DNA of 64,000 bases from Flavobacterium sp. CF108 (GTDB taxonomy: Bacteria > Bacteroidota > Bacteroidia > Flavobacteriales > Flavobacteriaceae), in NCBI RefSeq assembly GCF_900129795.1, contig NZ_FQWW01000001.1:558001-622000 (forward strand), read 5' to 3'. The translations under genes were made by a program, and so were the position numbers. Position 1 is the first letter of the stretch. Every line of letters starts with the position of its first letter. The notes beneath the pieces were generated by a model. The model had not been told where the DNA came from. It saw only the letters and a program-made list of their open reading frames with translations, and made no database searches. Shown piece by piece: positions 35,458 through 43,859 of the stretch.

Positions 35458-35547
35458 AAGTAATTTTTATATGTTTAAATAATAGAATTCAAAAATAAGA
35501 TTTTATTATTAGCAGAAGATTATCATTAATTTAAATACAAAATAAAA

Positions 35548-35588
35548 AACCATTTTGCTTTAGTTTTAAACTAATGTGCAAAATGGTT
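35548..35588 (-). terminator. Terminator of the first 137-aa lipoprotein gene
   Basis: AACCATTTTGC (35548-35558) pairs with GCAAAATGGTT (35578-35588), with an inner TTAGTTT/AAACTAA extension. The same AACCATTTT stem recurs at 36128-36177 after the paralogous gene. Confidence 0.75.
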
Positions 35589-35620
35589 CTTTTTCTAGTA
35601 CCTAAATTTTATTTAAAAAA

Positions 35621-36034
35621 CTAATCGATAACAACTGACTTAGTTATAAATTCTGTTTCTGATTTTTTGAATTTGATAACATACGTCCCTTTTGATGGTG
35701 CTAAAAAAGTATATGTTGTATGCAAAGCAGTTGGTGTTTGGTTTGGACAAGTTGTTGTAGGATATTTTGCTTCTACTTGAAATCCTTCGTCTTTGCCAAG
35801 TGATATATCAGCGATTCTATCAAATTGACCACATGCGTTATCTACAATAAAAGATATTTCATAATTAATTTCGACATTAACTTTCCCTGTCGCCGGTCCA
35901 CTGATTGCCGTAACATTTGCTGCTCTAGAAGTAGTTTGAGAGTCTTCTTTTTTATCATCGTCGCTACTGCATGAAACCAAAGAAACAGATAAAAATAATA
36001 CTGCTAAAACTGACTGTAATTTAAAAATCTTCAT
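35621..36034 (-). CDS. Small lipoprotein (paralog A)
   Basis: A 137-aa lipoprotein. The signal peptide ends at LVSC, followed by SSDDDKKEDS, the acidic surface-export-like context of Bacteroidetes lipoproteins. The mature part is a single beta-sandwich-like domain with ISGPATGKVNVEINYEISF, a Cys-containing VDNACGQFDRI and the C-terminal KSETEFITKSVVID. It is the paralog of the gene at 36206, equal in length and identical over the last 15 residues. No named family recognised; the tandem suggests a duplicated surface protein. Confidence 0.7.
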   Translation of the reverse strand: MKIFKLQSVLAVLFLSVSLVSCSSDDDKKEDSQTTSRAANVTAISGPATGKVNVEINYEISFIVDNACGQFDRIADISLGKDEGFQVEAKYPTTTCPNQTPTALHTTYTFLAPSKGTYVIKFKKSETEFITKSVVID

Positions 36035-36127
36035 ATAAAATTAGTTATTGTTTGTTATTATAAGATGAGGCTAAAGTACAAAGGTTGCTTGAAAAAATGC
36101 TAAATTATTTACAATATCTTAAAAATA

Positions 36128-36177
36128 AAAAACCATTTTACATCGGTTTAAAAATTATACGTCTGCAAAATGGTTTT
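36128..36177 (-). terminator. Terminator of the second 137-aa lipoprotein gene
   Basis: AAAACCATTTT and AAAATGGTTTT arms enclose about 27 bases. The stem is shared with the hairpin at 35548-35588, so it was duplicated along with the gene. Confidence 0.7.
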
Positions 36178-36205
36178 ACCACCTAAAGTAATCAACTAAG
36201 AAATG

Positions 36206-36619
36206 TTAGTCTATAACAACTGACTTAGTAATAAATTCTGTTTCTGATTTTTTGAATTTGATATCAAAAGTTCCTTTTGCAGTTGCTTTAAATTTATAAA
36301 CTGTTTTTTTAGGATCTGGAACTTGCTGCGTGCAAACTCCTGTTGGATATTTCGCTATAACTTGTAATCCAGTTACGGTTCCAATTTTTACTTCAGAAAT
36401 TTTATCGAATTCTCCACAAGCATTATCAACAACGTAAGTTACTTCATAGCTCAATTCGTCATTCACTTTTCCTGTAGCTGGCCCACTAATCCCAGTAACC
36501 AATGCTGCTTTCAAAACTGGATTGTCTACTGGTTTCTCATCGTCGTCATTATTGCATGAAACAAATACAATTGACAAGAATAAAACTACTAAAACTGATT
36601 TTAATTTAAAACTTTTCAT
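36206..36619 (-). CDS. Small lipoprotein (paralog B)
   Basis: From ATG 36619 the protein is 137 aa, exactly the length of paralog A; an in-frame ATG at 36754 would add 45 residues ahead of a clear signal peptide and is rejected. The lipobox is FVSC followed by NNDDDEKP. ISGPATGKVNDELSYEVTYVVDNACGEFDKI parallels A throughout, and KSETEFITKSVVID is identical. The two Cys of the mature domain are conserved in both copies and may form a disulphide. Function unknown. Confidence 0.7.
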   Translation of the reverse strand: MKSFKLKSVLVVLFLSIVFVSCNNDDDEKPVDNPVLKAALVTGISGPATGKVNDELSYEVTYVVDNACGEFDKISEVKIGTVTGLQVIAKYPTGVCTQQVPDPKKTVYKFKATAKGTFDIKFKKSETEFITKSVVID

Positions 36620-36794
36620 ATAAAATAATAATTTAATGTTATAATATGAAGATGCAGGATAAATAAAATGGTTGCTTTGGCTAAATGTTAATTTGGATAA
36701 TAAAAAGAGTAAACTTTTGTAATTGAGAAACTTATTCGATAAAAATAATTTCAAAAAGAAGCATAATTTCTTATGAAAACAAAAAATTCTCGTT

Positions 36795-36866
36795 TAGCCC
36801 CGATAGAAACGGTATCCTTTTATGGCGGGGTTCGCCATAAAAGATATAGTGGATAGCGGGACTGCT
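36795..36866. ncRNA. Structured intergenic element, Flavo-1-like, copy 1
   Basis: The conserved flank TAGCCCCGATAG and a 3' GGATAGCGGGA enclose a hairpin TTTTATGGCG/CGCCATAAAA; an ATCC/GGAT and a CCCG/CGGG pairing can close outer helices. Copy 2 at 45239-45318 has the same flanks but a different hairpin that still pairs. It resembles the Flavo-1 motif described in Flavobacteria, from memory; the strand of the RNA is uncertain. Confidence 0.55.
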
Positions 36867-36901
36867 TTTCTTATGAAAAACAAAAAAACTGCTTCAAAAA
36901 A

Positions 36902-36927
36902 AAACACCAGCCTTAAGACTGGTGTTT
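36902..36927 (-). terminator. Terminator of the DUF808 gene
   Basis: AAACACCAG pairs with CTGGTGTTT around a 7-nt loop; a T-rich run follows on the minus strand. The same stem sequence is used for clpB at 38143-38168. Confidence 0.8.
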
Positions 36928-36948
36928 CATAATTATTTAATGTTTTTT

Positions 36949-37839
36949 TTAGACTATTGGTTTTCTCTTTTTGAATATTTTTTTGAAGACATTTACAAAT
37001 CCTAAAACCACAAGTCCTAAAGCCAATCCAATTACAAATTCTTTAATAATTGAAGGAATATTAATTTCTGCTGCTAAATGATGGAAGTATGGAATGTAAT
37101 GCACGAAAATACCTCCGGCAACTAGTATTAAAGCGATTGTACCAATTACAGTTAAACTTTTAATAACTAACGGAAGTGCTTTAACCAAAATATTCCCGAT
37201 GAATTTCGATATACTTTTTTCTCTTTTACTAAATTTGATAAGCTTATACCCTGCTTCATCCATTCTAACAATAAGGGCTACAATACCATAAACTCCTATA
37301 GTTGCGATTACTGCAATTATTGAAGTTACGATAATTTGCTGTGAAATAGGTTTACCAATAACAGTTCCCAACGCTATAATTACGATTTCGACAGATAAGA
37401 TAAAATCGGTTACAATTGCTGATTTTATTTTGCCTTTTTCAGCTTCTAAAATTTGTTCTTCTGTTAAAATTTCTTCGGTAATTCCTTCTGATTCTTCGTG
37501 ACTATGAGGAAAAATAAATTCGTAAATTTTTTCGGCTCCTTCATACGCCAGAAAAAGTCCTCCAAGAACCAGAATTACAATAATAGCAATAGGAAAAAAT
37601 GCACTTAATAGAAAAGCGACAGGTAAAATAATGATTTTATTAAGAAGAGAACCTTTGCTTATTGCCCACAATACCGGAAGCTCTCTCGATGAAGCAAATC
37701 CAGAAGCTTTCTCGGCATTAACTGCTAAGTCATCGCCCAGAATACCTGCTGTTTTTTTTGCTGCAACTTTACTCATTACTGCAACGTCGTCCATAATTGC
37801 TGCTATATCGTCTAATAGTACAAAAAAACCTGATGCCAT
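36949..37839 (-). CDS. DUF808 / YedI-family inner-membrane protein
   Basis: A 296-aa membrane protein of the DUF808 family. The N-terminus MASGFFVLLDDIAAIMDDVAVMSKVAAKKTAGILGDDLAVNA is the diagnostic start; about six hydrophobic helices follow (around 70-110, 140-160, 165-190, 215-245 and 260-285). Function is unknown in the whole family. The downstream hairpin is the same stem as that after clpB. Confidence 0.88.
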   Translation of the reverse strand: MASGFFVLLDDIAAIMDDVAVMSKVAAKKTAGILGDDLAVNAEKASGFASSRELPVLWAISKGSLLNKIIILPVAFLLSAFFPIAIIVILVLGGLFLAYEGAEKIYEFIFPHSHEESEGITEEILTEEQILEAEKGKIKSAIVTDFILSVEIVIIALGTVIGKPISQQIIVTSIIAVIATIGVYGIVALIVRMDEAGYKLIKFSKREKSISKFIGNILVKALPLVIKSLTVIGTIALILVAGGIFVHYIPYFHHLAAEINIPSIIKEFVIGLALGLVVLGFVNVFKKIFKKRKPIV

Positions 37840-37924
37840 TATATTTTGTCTTTATTTAAAATTTAGTTGTGCGAATTTAAGACTTTTTATGCTGATGTTT
37901 TTAATGATTTCATGGATTTAATTT

Positions 37925-38044
37925 TTAACTGCACTGACCTAATAAAAGCCAGATAATTACAAATACGAGTATGGTTCCAAAACATCCGCCTCCTAATTTT
38001 TTCGCTCCATATCCGGCGATTAATCCTCTAAATATATTGTTCAT
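37925..38044 (-). CDS. 39-aa small membrane protein
   Basis: A 39-codon gene starting ATG 38044: MNNIFRGLIAGYGAKKLGGG, then CFGTILVFVIIWLLLGQCS. An amphipathic N-terminus with the basic, Gly-rich GYGAKKLGGGC turn is followed by one membrane helix (FGTILVFVIIWLLLG). Homologous short proteins of this shape are familiar from Bacteroidetes genomes, though I cannot name a family. It lies between clpB and the DUF808 gene on the same strand, 85 bases upstream of the latter. Function unknown; regulation of a partner membrane protein is possible. Confidence 0.6.
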   Translation of the reverse strand: MNNIFRGLIAGYGAKKLGGGCFGTILVFVIIWLLLGQCS

Positions 38045-38142
38045 GATAATTAGTTTTATGTTACAGTAAATTTGAGAATTAAATCAGATTTCTTGTTTAT
38101 AGGACTTTTGAAAAAAGTTTCATTATTCACGGATATTAAAAA

Positions 38143-38168
38143 AAACACCAGCCTTTCGACTGGTGTTT
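38143..38168 (-). terminator. clpB terminator
   Basis: AAACACCAG and CTGGTGTTT pair around an 8-nt loop, followed by an eight-T run on the minus strand; 30 bases after the clpB stop. Confidence 0.85.
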
Positions 38169-38197
38169 CTTCCTCAAAAAATAATTAACTAAACAAA

Positions 38198-40801
38198 TTA
38201 TAGTGCGGGTTGTGTTTGATTTCTAAAAACCAAATTACCATCAAAAGCATCCAGTAAAATAATACTGTCTGTTGTTATATTTCCTGCCAAAATCTCTTTT
38301 GACAATTGATTCAAGACTTCTCTCTGAACCACGCGTTTTACAGGTCTCGCACCAAAATGGGGATCATAACCTTTGTCTGACAAGTAGGCAATTGCTTCTG
38401 GAGTTGCATCCATCGTAATACCTTGAAGTGCCAGCATTTTTGTAACGCTTTTTAATTGCAGACTCACAATTTTTGAAATATTCTCAACTGTAAGCGGCGT
38501 AAACATTACAATTTCATCAATACGGTTTATAAATTCAGGACGAACTGTTTGTTTCAACAATCCTAAAACTTCATTTTTTGCAGCTTCTGTAGCAGCTTCA
38601 ACGCTTCCTTTTAGATTTTCAAATTTTTCCTGAATAATATGACTTCCCATATTTGAGGTCATAATGATAATCGTGTTTTTGAAATCGGCCAGACGGCCTT
38701 TATTATCTGTTAATCTACCTTCATCCAAAACCTGCAATAAAATATTGAACATATCCGGGTGCGCTTTTTCGATCTCGTCTAACAAAATAACGGAATATGG
38801 TTTCCTACGAACGGCTTCTGTCAACTGTCCGCCTTCATCGTAACCTACATATCCCGGAGGCGCACCAACTAAACGGCTCACACTATGACGTTCCTGATAC
38901 TCACTCATATCAATACGGGTCATCGCATTTTCGTCATCAAAAAGATATTCTGCCAATGCTTTTGCTAACTCTGTTTTACCAACTCCGGTTGTTCCTAAAA
39001 ACAGGAATGTTCCAACTGGTTTTTTCATATCCTGCAAACCGGCACGGCTTCTGCGAACAGCATCACTCACAGCTTCTATTGCTTCTTCCTGACCAACCAC
39101 ACGTTTATGTAATTCGTCTTCAAGATGTAACAGTTTTTCTCTTTCTGTCTGAAGCATTTTCATAACCGGAATTCCTGTCCATTTCGCCACAACTTCGGCA
39201 ATGTCTTCTCTTGTAACTTCTTCCTTAATTAAAGAATTACCAGATTGAAATTCTAACAATTGTTTCTGCAATGCTTCCTGACGTTCTTGAGCTTCTTTTA
39301 TTTTACCATAACGAATTTCAGCTACTTTTCCGTAATCTCCGTCACGTTCTGCACGTTCTGCTTCGTATTTAAAATCTTCGATTTCTAATTTTACAGCCTG
39401 AATTCCGTCAACAATATCTTTTTCAGATTTCCATCTTGCGTAGATTTCGTTGCGTTCTTCTTTCAGGTTTGCCAAATCCATACGAAGAATTTTCAGCTTA
39501 CTTTCTTCTTTCTCACGTTTAATCGCTTCGATTTCAATTTCTAACTGCATGATTTTACGATCCAAAACATCTAATTCCTCAGGTTTTGAATTGATTTCCA
39601 TACGTAGTTTCGAAGCCGCTTCGTCCATTAAATCAATCGCTTTATCTGGTAAAAAACGGTTTGTAATATAACGCTGCGAAAGTTCAACAGCTGCAATAAT
39701 TGCTTCGTCTTTGATTTGTACTTTATGGTGCGTTTCGTATTTTTCTTTAATTCCACGTAAAATTGAAATCGCACTTTCGGTATCTGGTTCGTCAATTAAA
39801 ACTTTTTGAAAACGTCTTTCAAGCGCTTTATCTTTTTCAAAATATTTTTGATATTCGTCTAAAGTTGTTGCACCAATTGCTCTCAATTCTCCACGAGCCA
39901 AAGCTGGTTTCAGAATATTAGCCGCATCCATTGCGCCTTCTCCTCCACCCGCGCCTACAAGCGTGTGAATTTCGTCGATAAACAAAACGATATCTCCTTC
40001 AGCAGAAGTTACTTCTTTTACCACCGATTTTAAACGTTCTTCAAATTCCCCTTTAAATTTTGCTCCGGCAATCAAAGCTCCCATATCTAATGAGAAGACG
40101 ATTTTATCTTTTAAGTTTTCCGGAACGTCTCCGTCAACAATTCTGTGTGCTAAACCTTCTGCAATTGCGGTTTTACCAACTCCTGGTTCTCCAATAAGCA
40201 TTGGATTATTTTTTGTTCTACGAGTCAAAATTTGCAATACACGACGAATTTCCTCGTCGCGGCCAATAACCGGATCCAGTTTTCCTGTACGCGCTAATTC
40301 GTTTAAATTTTTAGCGTATTTGTTTAATGAATTATAGGTTTCTTCGGCAGAAGCAGATGTTACTCTTTCGCCTTTACGTAATTCTTCAATAGCAGCTTTT
40401 AAACCTTTTCCTGTTACGCCCTGATCTTTTAAAATTTGAGAAACTTTGCTTTTTGAATCGAAAATTGCTAAGATTAAATGTTCGATCGAAACGTATTCGT
40501 CGTTCATTTTTTGCGCAATGATTTCGGCTTCATTCAAAGCTTTGTTTGCGTCTCTTGAAAGCAGAATGTCGCCTCCTGAAACTTTTGGAAAACTCTGAAT
40601 TGTACTGTCTAAAATTTGTAAAAACAACGGCACATTTACATTTAATTTCTTCAAAATAAATGGTGCGACGTTTTCATCAACTTCAAAAATAGCTTTGAAA
40701 ATGTGCTCATTTTCAATTTGCTGCTGGCCGTTTCGCTGTGCTAATTGCTGCGACAACTGAATGGCTTCCTGCGATTTAATAGTAAATTTATTTATGTTCA
40801 T
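38198..40801 (-). CDS. clpB: ATP-dependent disaggregase ClpB
   Basis: An 867-aa AAA+ chaperone that works with DnaK to pull proteins from aggregates. Clp_N repeats fill about 1-145. The first AAA+ domain has Walker [10 protein letters not shown] and Walker [16 protein letters not shown]; the long coiled-coil middle domain (about 400-530, ClpB-specific) separates ClpB from ClpA. The second AAA+ domain has GTTGVGKTE and [11 protein letters not shown]. No ClpP-binding IGF/L loop is present, as expected. The gene is divergent from ytxJ. No clear HrcA/CIRCE operator was seen upstream. Confidence 0.97.
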   Translation of the reverse strand: MNINKFTIKSQEAIQLSQQLAQRNGQQQIENEHIFKAIFEVDENVAPFILKKLNVNVPLFLQILDSTIQSFPKVSGGDILLSRDANKALNEAEIIAQKMNDEYVSIEHLILAIFDSKSKVSQILKDQGVTGKGLKAAIEELRKGERVTSASAEETYNSLNKYAKNLNELARTGKLDPVIGRDEEIRRVLQILTRRTKNNPMLIGEPGVGKTAIAEGLAHRIVDGDVPENLKDKIVFSLDMGALIAGAKFKGEFEERLKSVVKEVTSAEGDIVLFIDEIHTLVGAGGGEGAMDAANILKPALARGELRAIGATTLDEYQKYFEKDKALERRFQKVLIDEPDTESAISILRGIKEKYETHHKVQIKDEAIIAAVELSQRYITNRFLPDKAIDLMDEAASKLRMEINSKPEELDVLDRKIMQLEIEIEAIKREKEESKLKILRMDLANLKEERNEIYARWKSEKDIVDGIQAVKLEIEDFKYEAERAERDGDYGKVAEIRYGKIKEAQERQEALQKQLLEFQSGNSLIKEEVTREDIAEVVAKWTGIPVMKMLQTEREKLLHLEDELHKRVVGQEEAIEAVSDAVRRSRAGLQDMKKPVGTFLFLGTTGVGKTELAKALAEYLFDDENAMTRIDMSEYQERHSVSRLVGAPPGYVGYDEGGQLTEAVRRKPYSVILLDEIEKAHPDMFNILLQVLDEGRLTDNKGRLADFKNTIIIMTSNMGSHIIQEKFENLKGSVEAATEAAKNEVLGLLKQTVRPEFINRIDEIVMFTPLTVENISKIVSLQLKSVTKMLALQGITMDATPEAIAYLSDKGYDPHFGARPVKRVVQREVLNQLSKEILAGNITTDSIILLDAFDGNLVFRNQTQPAL

Positions 40802-40890
40802 ATTATTAAGATTTGATTGATTTTTTGTTTTAAATATTCGATTACATTAAAGTTAAGACTTATTGGGATATTTTTTTAACTCAAAAGATT

Positions 40891-40898
40891 TAACTTTG
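40891..40898 (+). promoter_or_regulatory. Putative -7 box of the YtxJ gene
   Basis: TAACTTTG, about 109 bases before ATG 41007, fits TAnnTTTG; a TTGG about 24 bases upstream is a poorly spaced -33 candidate. Confidence 0.4.
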
Positions 40899-41006
40899 CT
40901 TTCGAATATTCAAATTATATTCCACAGTAAAAACAAAGACAAAATGACGCAAAAACTCTGATTTTAATCAGTTTTAGATGTCAAAAAGTCACAAAACAAG
41001 CCAAAT

Positions 41007-41396
41007 ATGAGTTTTTTAAATTCAATCTTCGGAAATTCTGAGAACTCAGATGCTCCAAAAAGCAAAGTTAATTGGACAGAATTGACCGATATTCATCAGT
41101 TAATGGAAATCGAAGCCATATCTAATGAAAAACCTGTTGTAATTTTTAAACATAGTACAAGATGCAGCATCAGCCGTATGGCGTTGAAACAATTTGAGAG
41201 AGAGTTTGATCTTGAAGAAGTTGTTGATGCTTATTTTCTTGATCTAATTGCGCATAGAGATATTTCTAATGAAATTGCAGACCGATTTGGGGTTTATCAT
41301 GAATCGCCGCAATTAATTTTAATCAAAAACGGAAAAGCAGTTTACAATGTTTCGCATAGTGATATTGACGCTGAAGCATTGAAAAGTAAAGTATAG
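41007..41396 (+). CDS. ytxJ: YtxJ-like bacillithiol-system redox protein
   Basis: A 129-aa thioredoxin-like, monothiol protein. The active-site loop is HSTRCSISRMAL (about 50-61), a Cys with a Ser at the resolving position, as in YtxJ. The cis-Pro loop is YHESPQLILIKNGKAV (about 94-109). YtxJ proteins take part in de-bacillithiolation in organisms that make bacillithiol, and several Bacteroidetes carry the pathway. The bacillithiol biosynthesis genes are not in the window. Divergent from clpB, so both may respond to stress. Confidence 0.85.
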   Translation: MSFLNSIFGNSENSDAPKSKVNWTELTDIHQLMEIEAISNEKPVVIFKHSTRCSISRMALKQFEREFDLEEVVDAYFLDLIAHRDISNEIADRFGVYHESPQLILIKNGKAVYNVSHSDIDAEALKSKV

Positions 41397-41400
41397 TTTT

Positions 41401-41546
41401 TTGCCACAGATTAAAAGGATTAAAAATGATTTTCTACTCTTTGTAAAGTCGCCACGAATTACACAAATTTACACAAATCAATTCGTGAAAATTTGTGTAA
41501 TTCGTGGCTAAAAAAAATCATTTTTAATCCTTTTAATCTGTGGCAA
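41401..41546. repeat. Two-layer nested inverted repeat (CCACAGATT / CCACGAATT)
   Basis: The outer arms TTGCCACAGATTAAAAGGAT and the complement ending 41546 enclose inner arms GCCACGAATTACACAAATT (from 41451) and their complement ending 41508. The layout is the same as 10494-10672. It fills the gap between ytxJ and the convergent membrane-protein pair. Confidence 0.8.
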
Positions 41547-41552
41547 CTTAAT

Positions 41553-42722
41553 TTAAAAGCTCTCTCCAGATCCGCCGCCGCTAAATCCTCCTCCTCCAAA
41601 ATCTATTGGCGATTCGGTTTTAACTTCTGGTTTCATACCAAAAGTTGAAGCGACGATTAAAGCCTGAGCATTTAAAATTGCAGTTGAATGATTGATTCTG
41701 TCCGGTTTAAAAGTTAATCCTGACTCTTTATTTTTTAATTTTTGGATGGAGAAATAAGCAATTACAAACATTACTAATCCGCCAATAGTCAATGCCGCTT
41801 CAATTGGCAAAACCGAATAATAAAATCGGATGGTGAAAACGGTAAATGCAATTGCTGCAAAACTAATCCAAAGCATAATTCTGTCTTTGGTTTTTAAAGC
41901 CTGAACCAAATACACAATGGGAACTATAAACGTAAATGCGTAAAAGAAATAAGCAAACGGAATATCATGTTCCGGCTGAACGTCAACTCCTAAAAGTTCT
42001 GCAGAAAGTTCTCTAACTACTAAATAATTACAGGAAAGATAAAACAGAATCAAACAGAAACTATTGGCTAATAAAAGTCCGTTGTAATAGTAAACTTCTT
42101 TTAAATTCTTGATTCTATGCTTCGTAAAAAAATAAAAACCTGCCGAGGCTAACATTGCCACAAAAGGCAAAATTGTTTTGCCAATATCTCCAATTTCAAA
42201 CAGACCGAAAAATAGAACTGCTGAACTTGCCAAACAAAAAACAAGCATAGAAAGCAGATGCAGGTATCTTTTATAAGTTAAAAAAGAAGCAATGGCAACA
42301 AAAATAGCGGGAGTTAATCCCGTTTCAAAATCTTCTGTAAGTATGAAAACTGCTCCGCCTACATTTAAAAGTATCCCTAAAATAAAAGCATCATCTAAGC
42401 CGTGTCTGTAATATTTGCTATTCGACAAAAATTCAGCACCTGCAATACCAACACCTGCAAAAAGAAAGCAGCAAATTTTGAAAAAAGATTCCGCGCCTGA
42501 TAATGCAATTAAAGAGATAAAGCTGCAAATCGATGAATATAGAAATGATCCCAACAGAAAAAATCCTAAACGCACTAAAATATTATTTTGGATTTTGAAA
42601 GATGGCAATTGATTTCGGATAATTTTCTTTTGTTCTTTGCTGATAAATCCTCCACTTTCAAGAGAATCTGCTTCTTCGGTTAAAAATAAATTATTTAGTA
42701 AATTTTTATCGTGTACTATCAT
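41553..42722 (-). CDS. Polytopic membrane protein, second gene of an overlapping pair
   Basis: A 389-aa protein with about ten membrane helices after a soluble N-terminus (residues 1-45, with SGGFISKEQKKIIRNQL). It ends in a Gly/Ser-rich tail, FGGGGFSGGGSGESF, of the kind seen on TPM-domain proteins, presumably flexible. Its ATG overlaps the stop of the upstream gene by four bases (ATGA), so the two are translationally coupled. The N-terminal region and helix pattern recall DUF2157-type proteins, but I do not recognise a family with certainty. Function unknown. Confidence 0.65.
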   Translation of the reverse strand: MIVHDKNLLNNLFLTEEADSLESGGFISKEQKKIIRNQLPSFKIQNNILVRLGFFLLGSFLYSSICSFISLIALSGAESFFKICCFLFAGVGIAGAEFLSNSKYYRHGLDDAFILGILLNVGGAVFILTEDFETGLTPAIFVAIASFLTYKRYLHLLSMLVFCLASSAVLFFGLFEIGDIGKTILPFVAMLASAGFYFFTKHRIKNLKEVYYYNGLLLANSFCLILFYLSCNYLVVRELSAELLGVDVQPEHDIPFAYFFYAFTFIVPIVYLVQALKTKDRIMLWISFAAIAFTVFTIRFYYSVLPIEAALTIGGLVMFVIAYFSIQKLKNKESGLTFKPDRINHSTAILNAQALIVASTFGMKPEVKTESPIDFGGGGFSGGGSGESF

Positions 42723-43717
42723 TCGGCTATTTCTTTATTGAAGTTTTTAATCAGTTTAATAAACAATACTATTGAACCGATGAAGTAAGCTGGTAATATC
42801 ATGATAAATAACACCCATATATCGCCAAAATCAACGTGTTCAAAAATTTTAAATATGAAAATATTAATGCCAATGTAGGCGTAAACAATCATAAAAATGT
42901 ATAGTGAAATTGCTTTGAGCTGATGACTTATTTTATAAAAGTAAACAGATGAACCTGCTAAAATCACGGAGAAAAGAAGCCAGATAATATCTTCACTAAC
43001 CATATTGCTTATCGATGCAATACTTATAATATGCAAAGCAAATGTGAGATAGACGAGCGCAAAATGTGTTTTTAAATTAATTCTGAAACTATAAAATGTC
43101 CATAAAATAAGTAAAACACCAAGCATAATGGCCGAGTAACTTAAACTCTGGCTGGCATAAAAATTATTATTGCTATTAAAAATATCCTGCGGAGTTACCG
43201 AAAGCCCTACATAAGCCGCCAAACCTGTAACTGCAATGGTTAAAACGCTTTTGTTATCAAAATAATAAGCACAAAAGAAGCTGACAATTGTTGGGACTAA
43301 AGTCGCCAAACCATAATGTGTTCCAAATAACTCATATTGAACCTGCAGATATCCTATAAAAATACAAGTGAGAACATTGGCTGTTAAAACTATATATTCT
43401 AGAAAATAACTTTCCGTAGTAGTTTCTGTTTTCTGGAAACCTTTTGAATTTTTAAAACAGTAATAAAAACAACCGCAAATAAGAACAAACAAAATAGCTA
43501 GAAGGGCAATATGACCAACGCTGTCAATATTGTCATAAATAAGAATTCCAATTCCCGATGTGAACATTAAAACCGAAATGGAAAGTAATAGTTTTAATTC
43601 GACATTGAGCGAGAAAATATTAAGACTTCGATATTCTTTTATTTCCTGAAATTGATTCTCTGTAATTAAGTTTTTCTCAAAAAGGCCTTGAGATGCCAGT
43701 TCGTCAAATTGCGTCAT
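42719..43717 (-). CDS. Polytopic membrane protein (DUF2157-like), first gene of an overlapping pair
   Basis: A 332-aa protein with a soluble N-terminus (MTQFDELASQGLFEKNLITENQFQEIKEYR), followed by about nine membrane helices spread through residues 40-320. A Leu/Gly-rich N-terminal 'L..G.I....' segment recalls DUF2157 proteins. It overlaps the next gene by four bases and shares its general design, so the two probably form one complex. Function unknown. Confidence 0.65.
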   Translation of the reverse strand: MTQFDELASQGLFEKNLITENQFQEIKEYRSLNIFSLNVELKLLLSISVLMFTSGIGILIYDNIDSVGHIALLAILFVLICGCFYYCFKNSKGFQKTETTTESYFLEYIVLTANVLTCIFIGYLQVQYELFGTHYGLATLVPTIVSFFCAYYFDNKSVLTIAVTGLAAYVGLSVTPQDIFNSNNNFYASQSLSYSAIMLGVLLILWTFYSFRINLKTHFALVYLTFALHIISIASISNMVSEDIIWLLFSVILAGSSVYFYKISHQLKAISLYIFMIVYAYIGINIFIFKIFEHVDFGDIWVLFIMILPAYFIGSIVLFIKLIKNFNKEIAE

Positions 43718-43805
43718 ATTTTTGATTTAGAAATAATAGATTCTCAAATTTAGAGAATTAGGTCGAAATTTCTTAACATTCAAAAATATATTTAAAGAAA
43801 TAAAA

Positions 43806-43836
43806 AAACCGATTTGCATTAGCAGCAAATCGGTTT
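43806..43836 (-). terminator. Terminator of the arginine operon
   Basis: A 12-bp stem, AAACCGATTTGC (43806-43817) with GCAAATCGGTTT (43825-43836), runs into a T-rich tract on the minus strand 24 bases after the argH stop. Confidence 0.9.
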
Positions 43837-43859
43837 CGTATTATTTAGGAAATAAGCTT

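Noticed and set aside
36620..36754. Upstream start of the second small lipoprotein
   Set aside because: It would put 45 residues before an intact lipoprotein signal peptide and break the length match with its paralog.
38797..39671. + strand ORFs of 122 and 73 codons within clpB
   Set aside because: Antisense shadows of conserved ClpB coding sequence.
40802..41006. HrcA/CIRCE operator upstream of clpB
   Set aside because: I looked for TTAGCACTC-type inverted repeats and found none.
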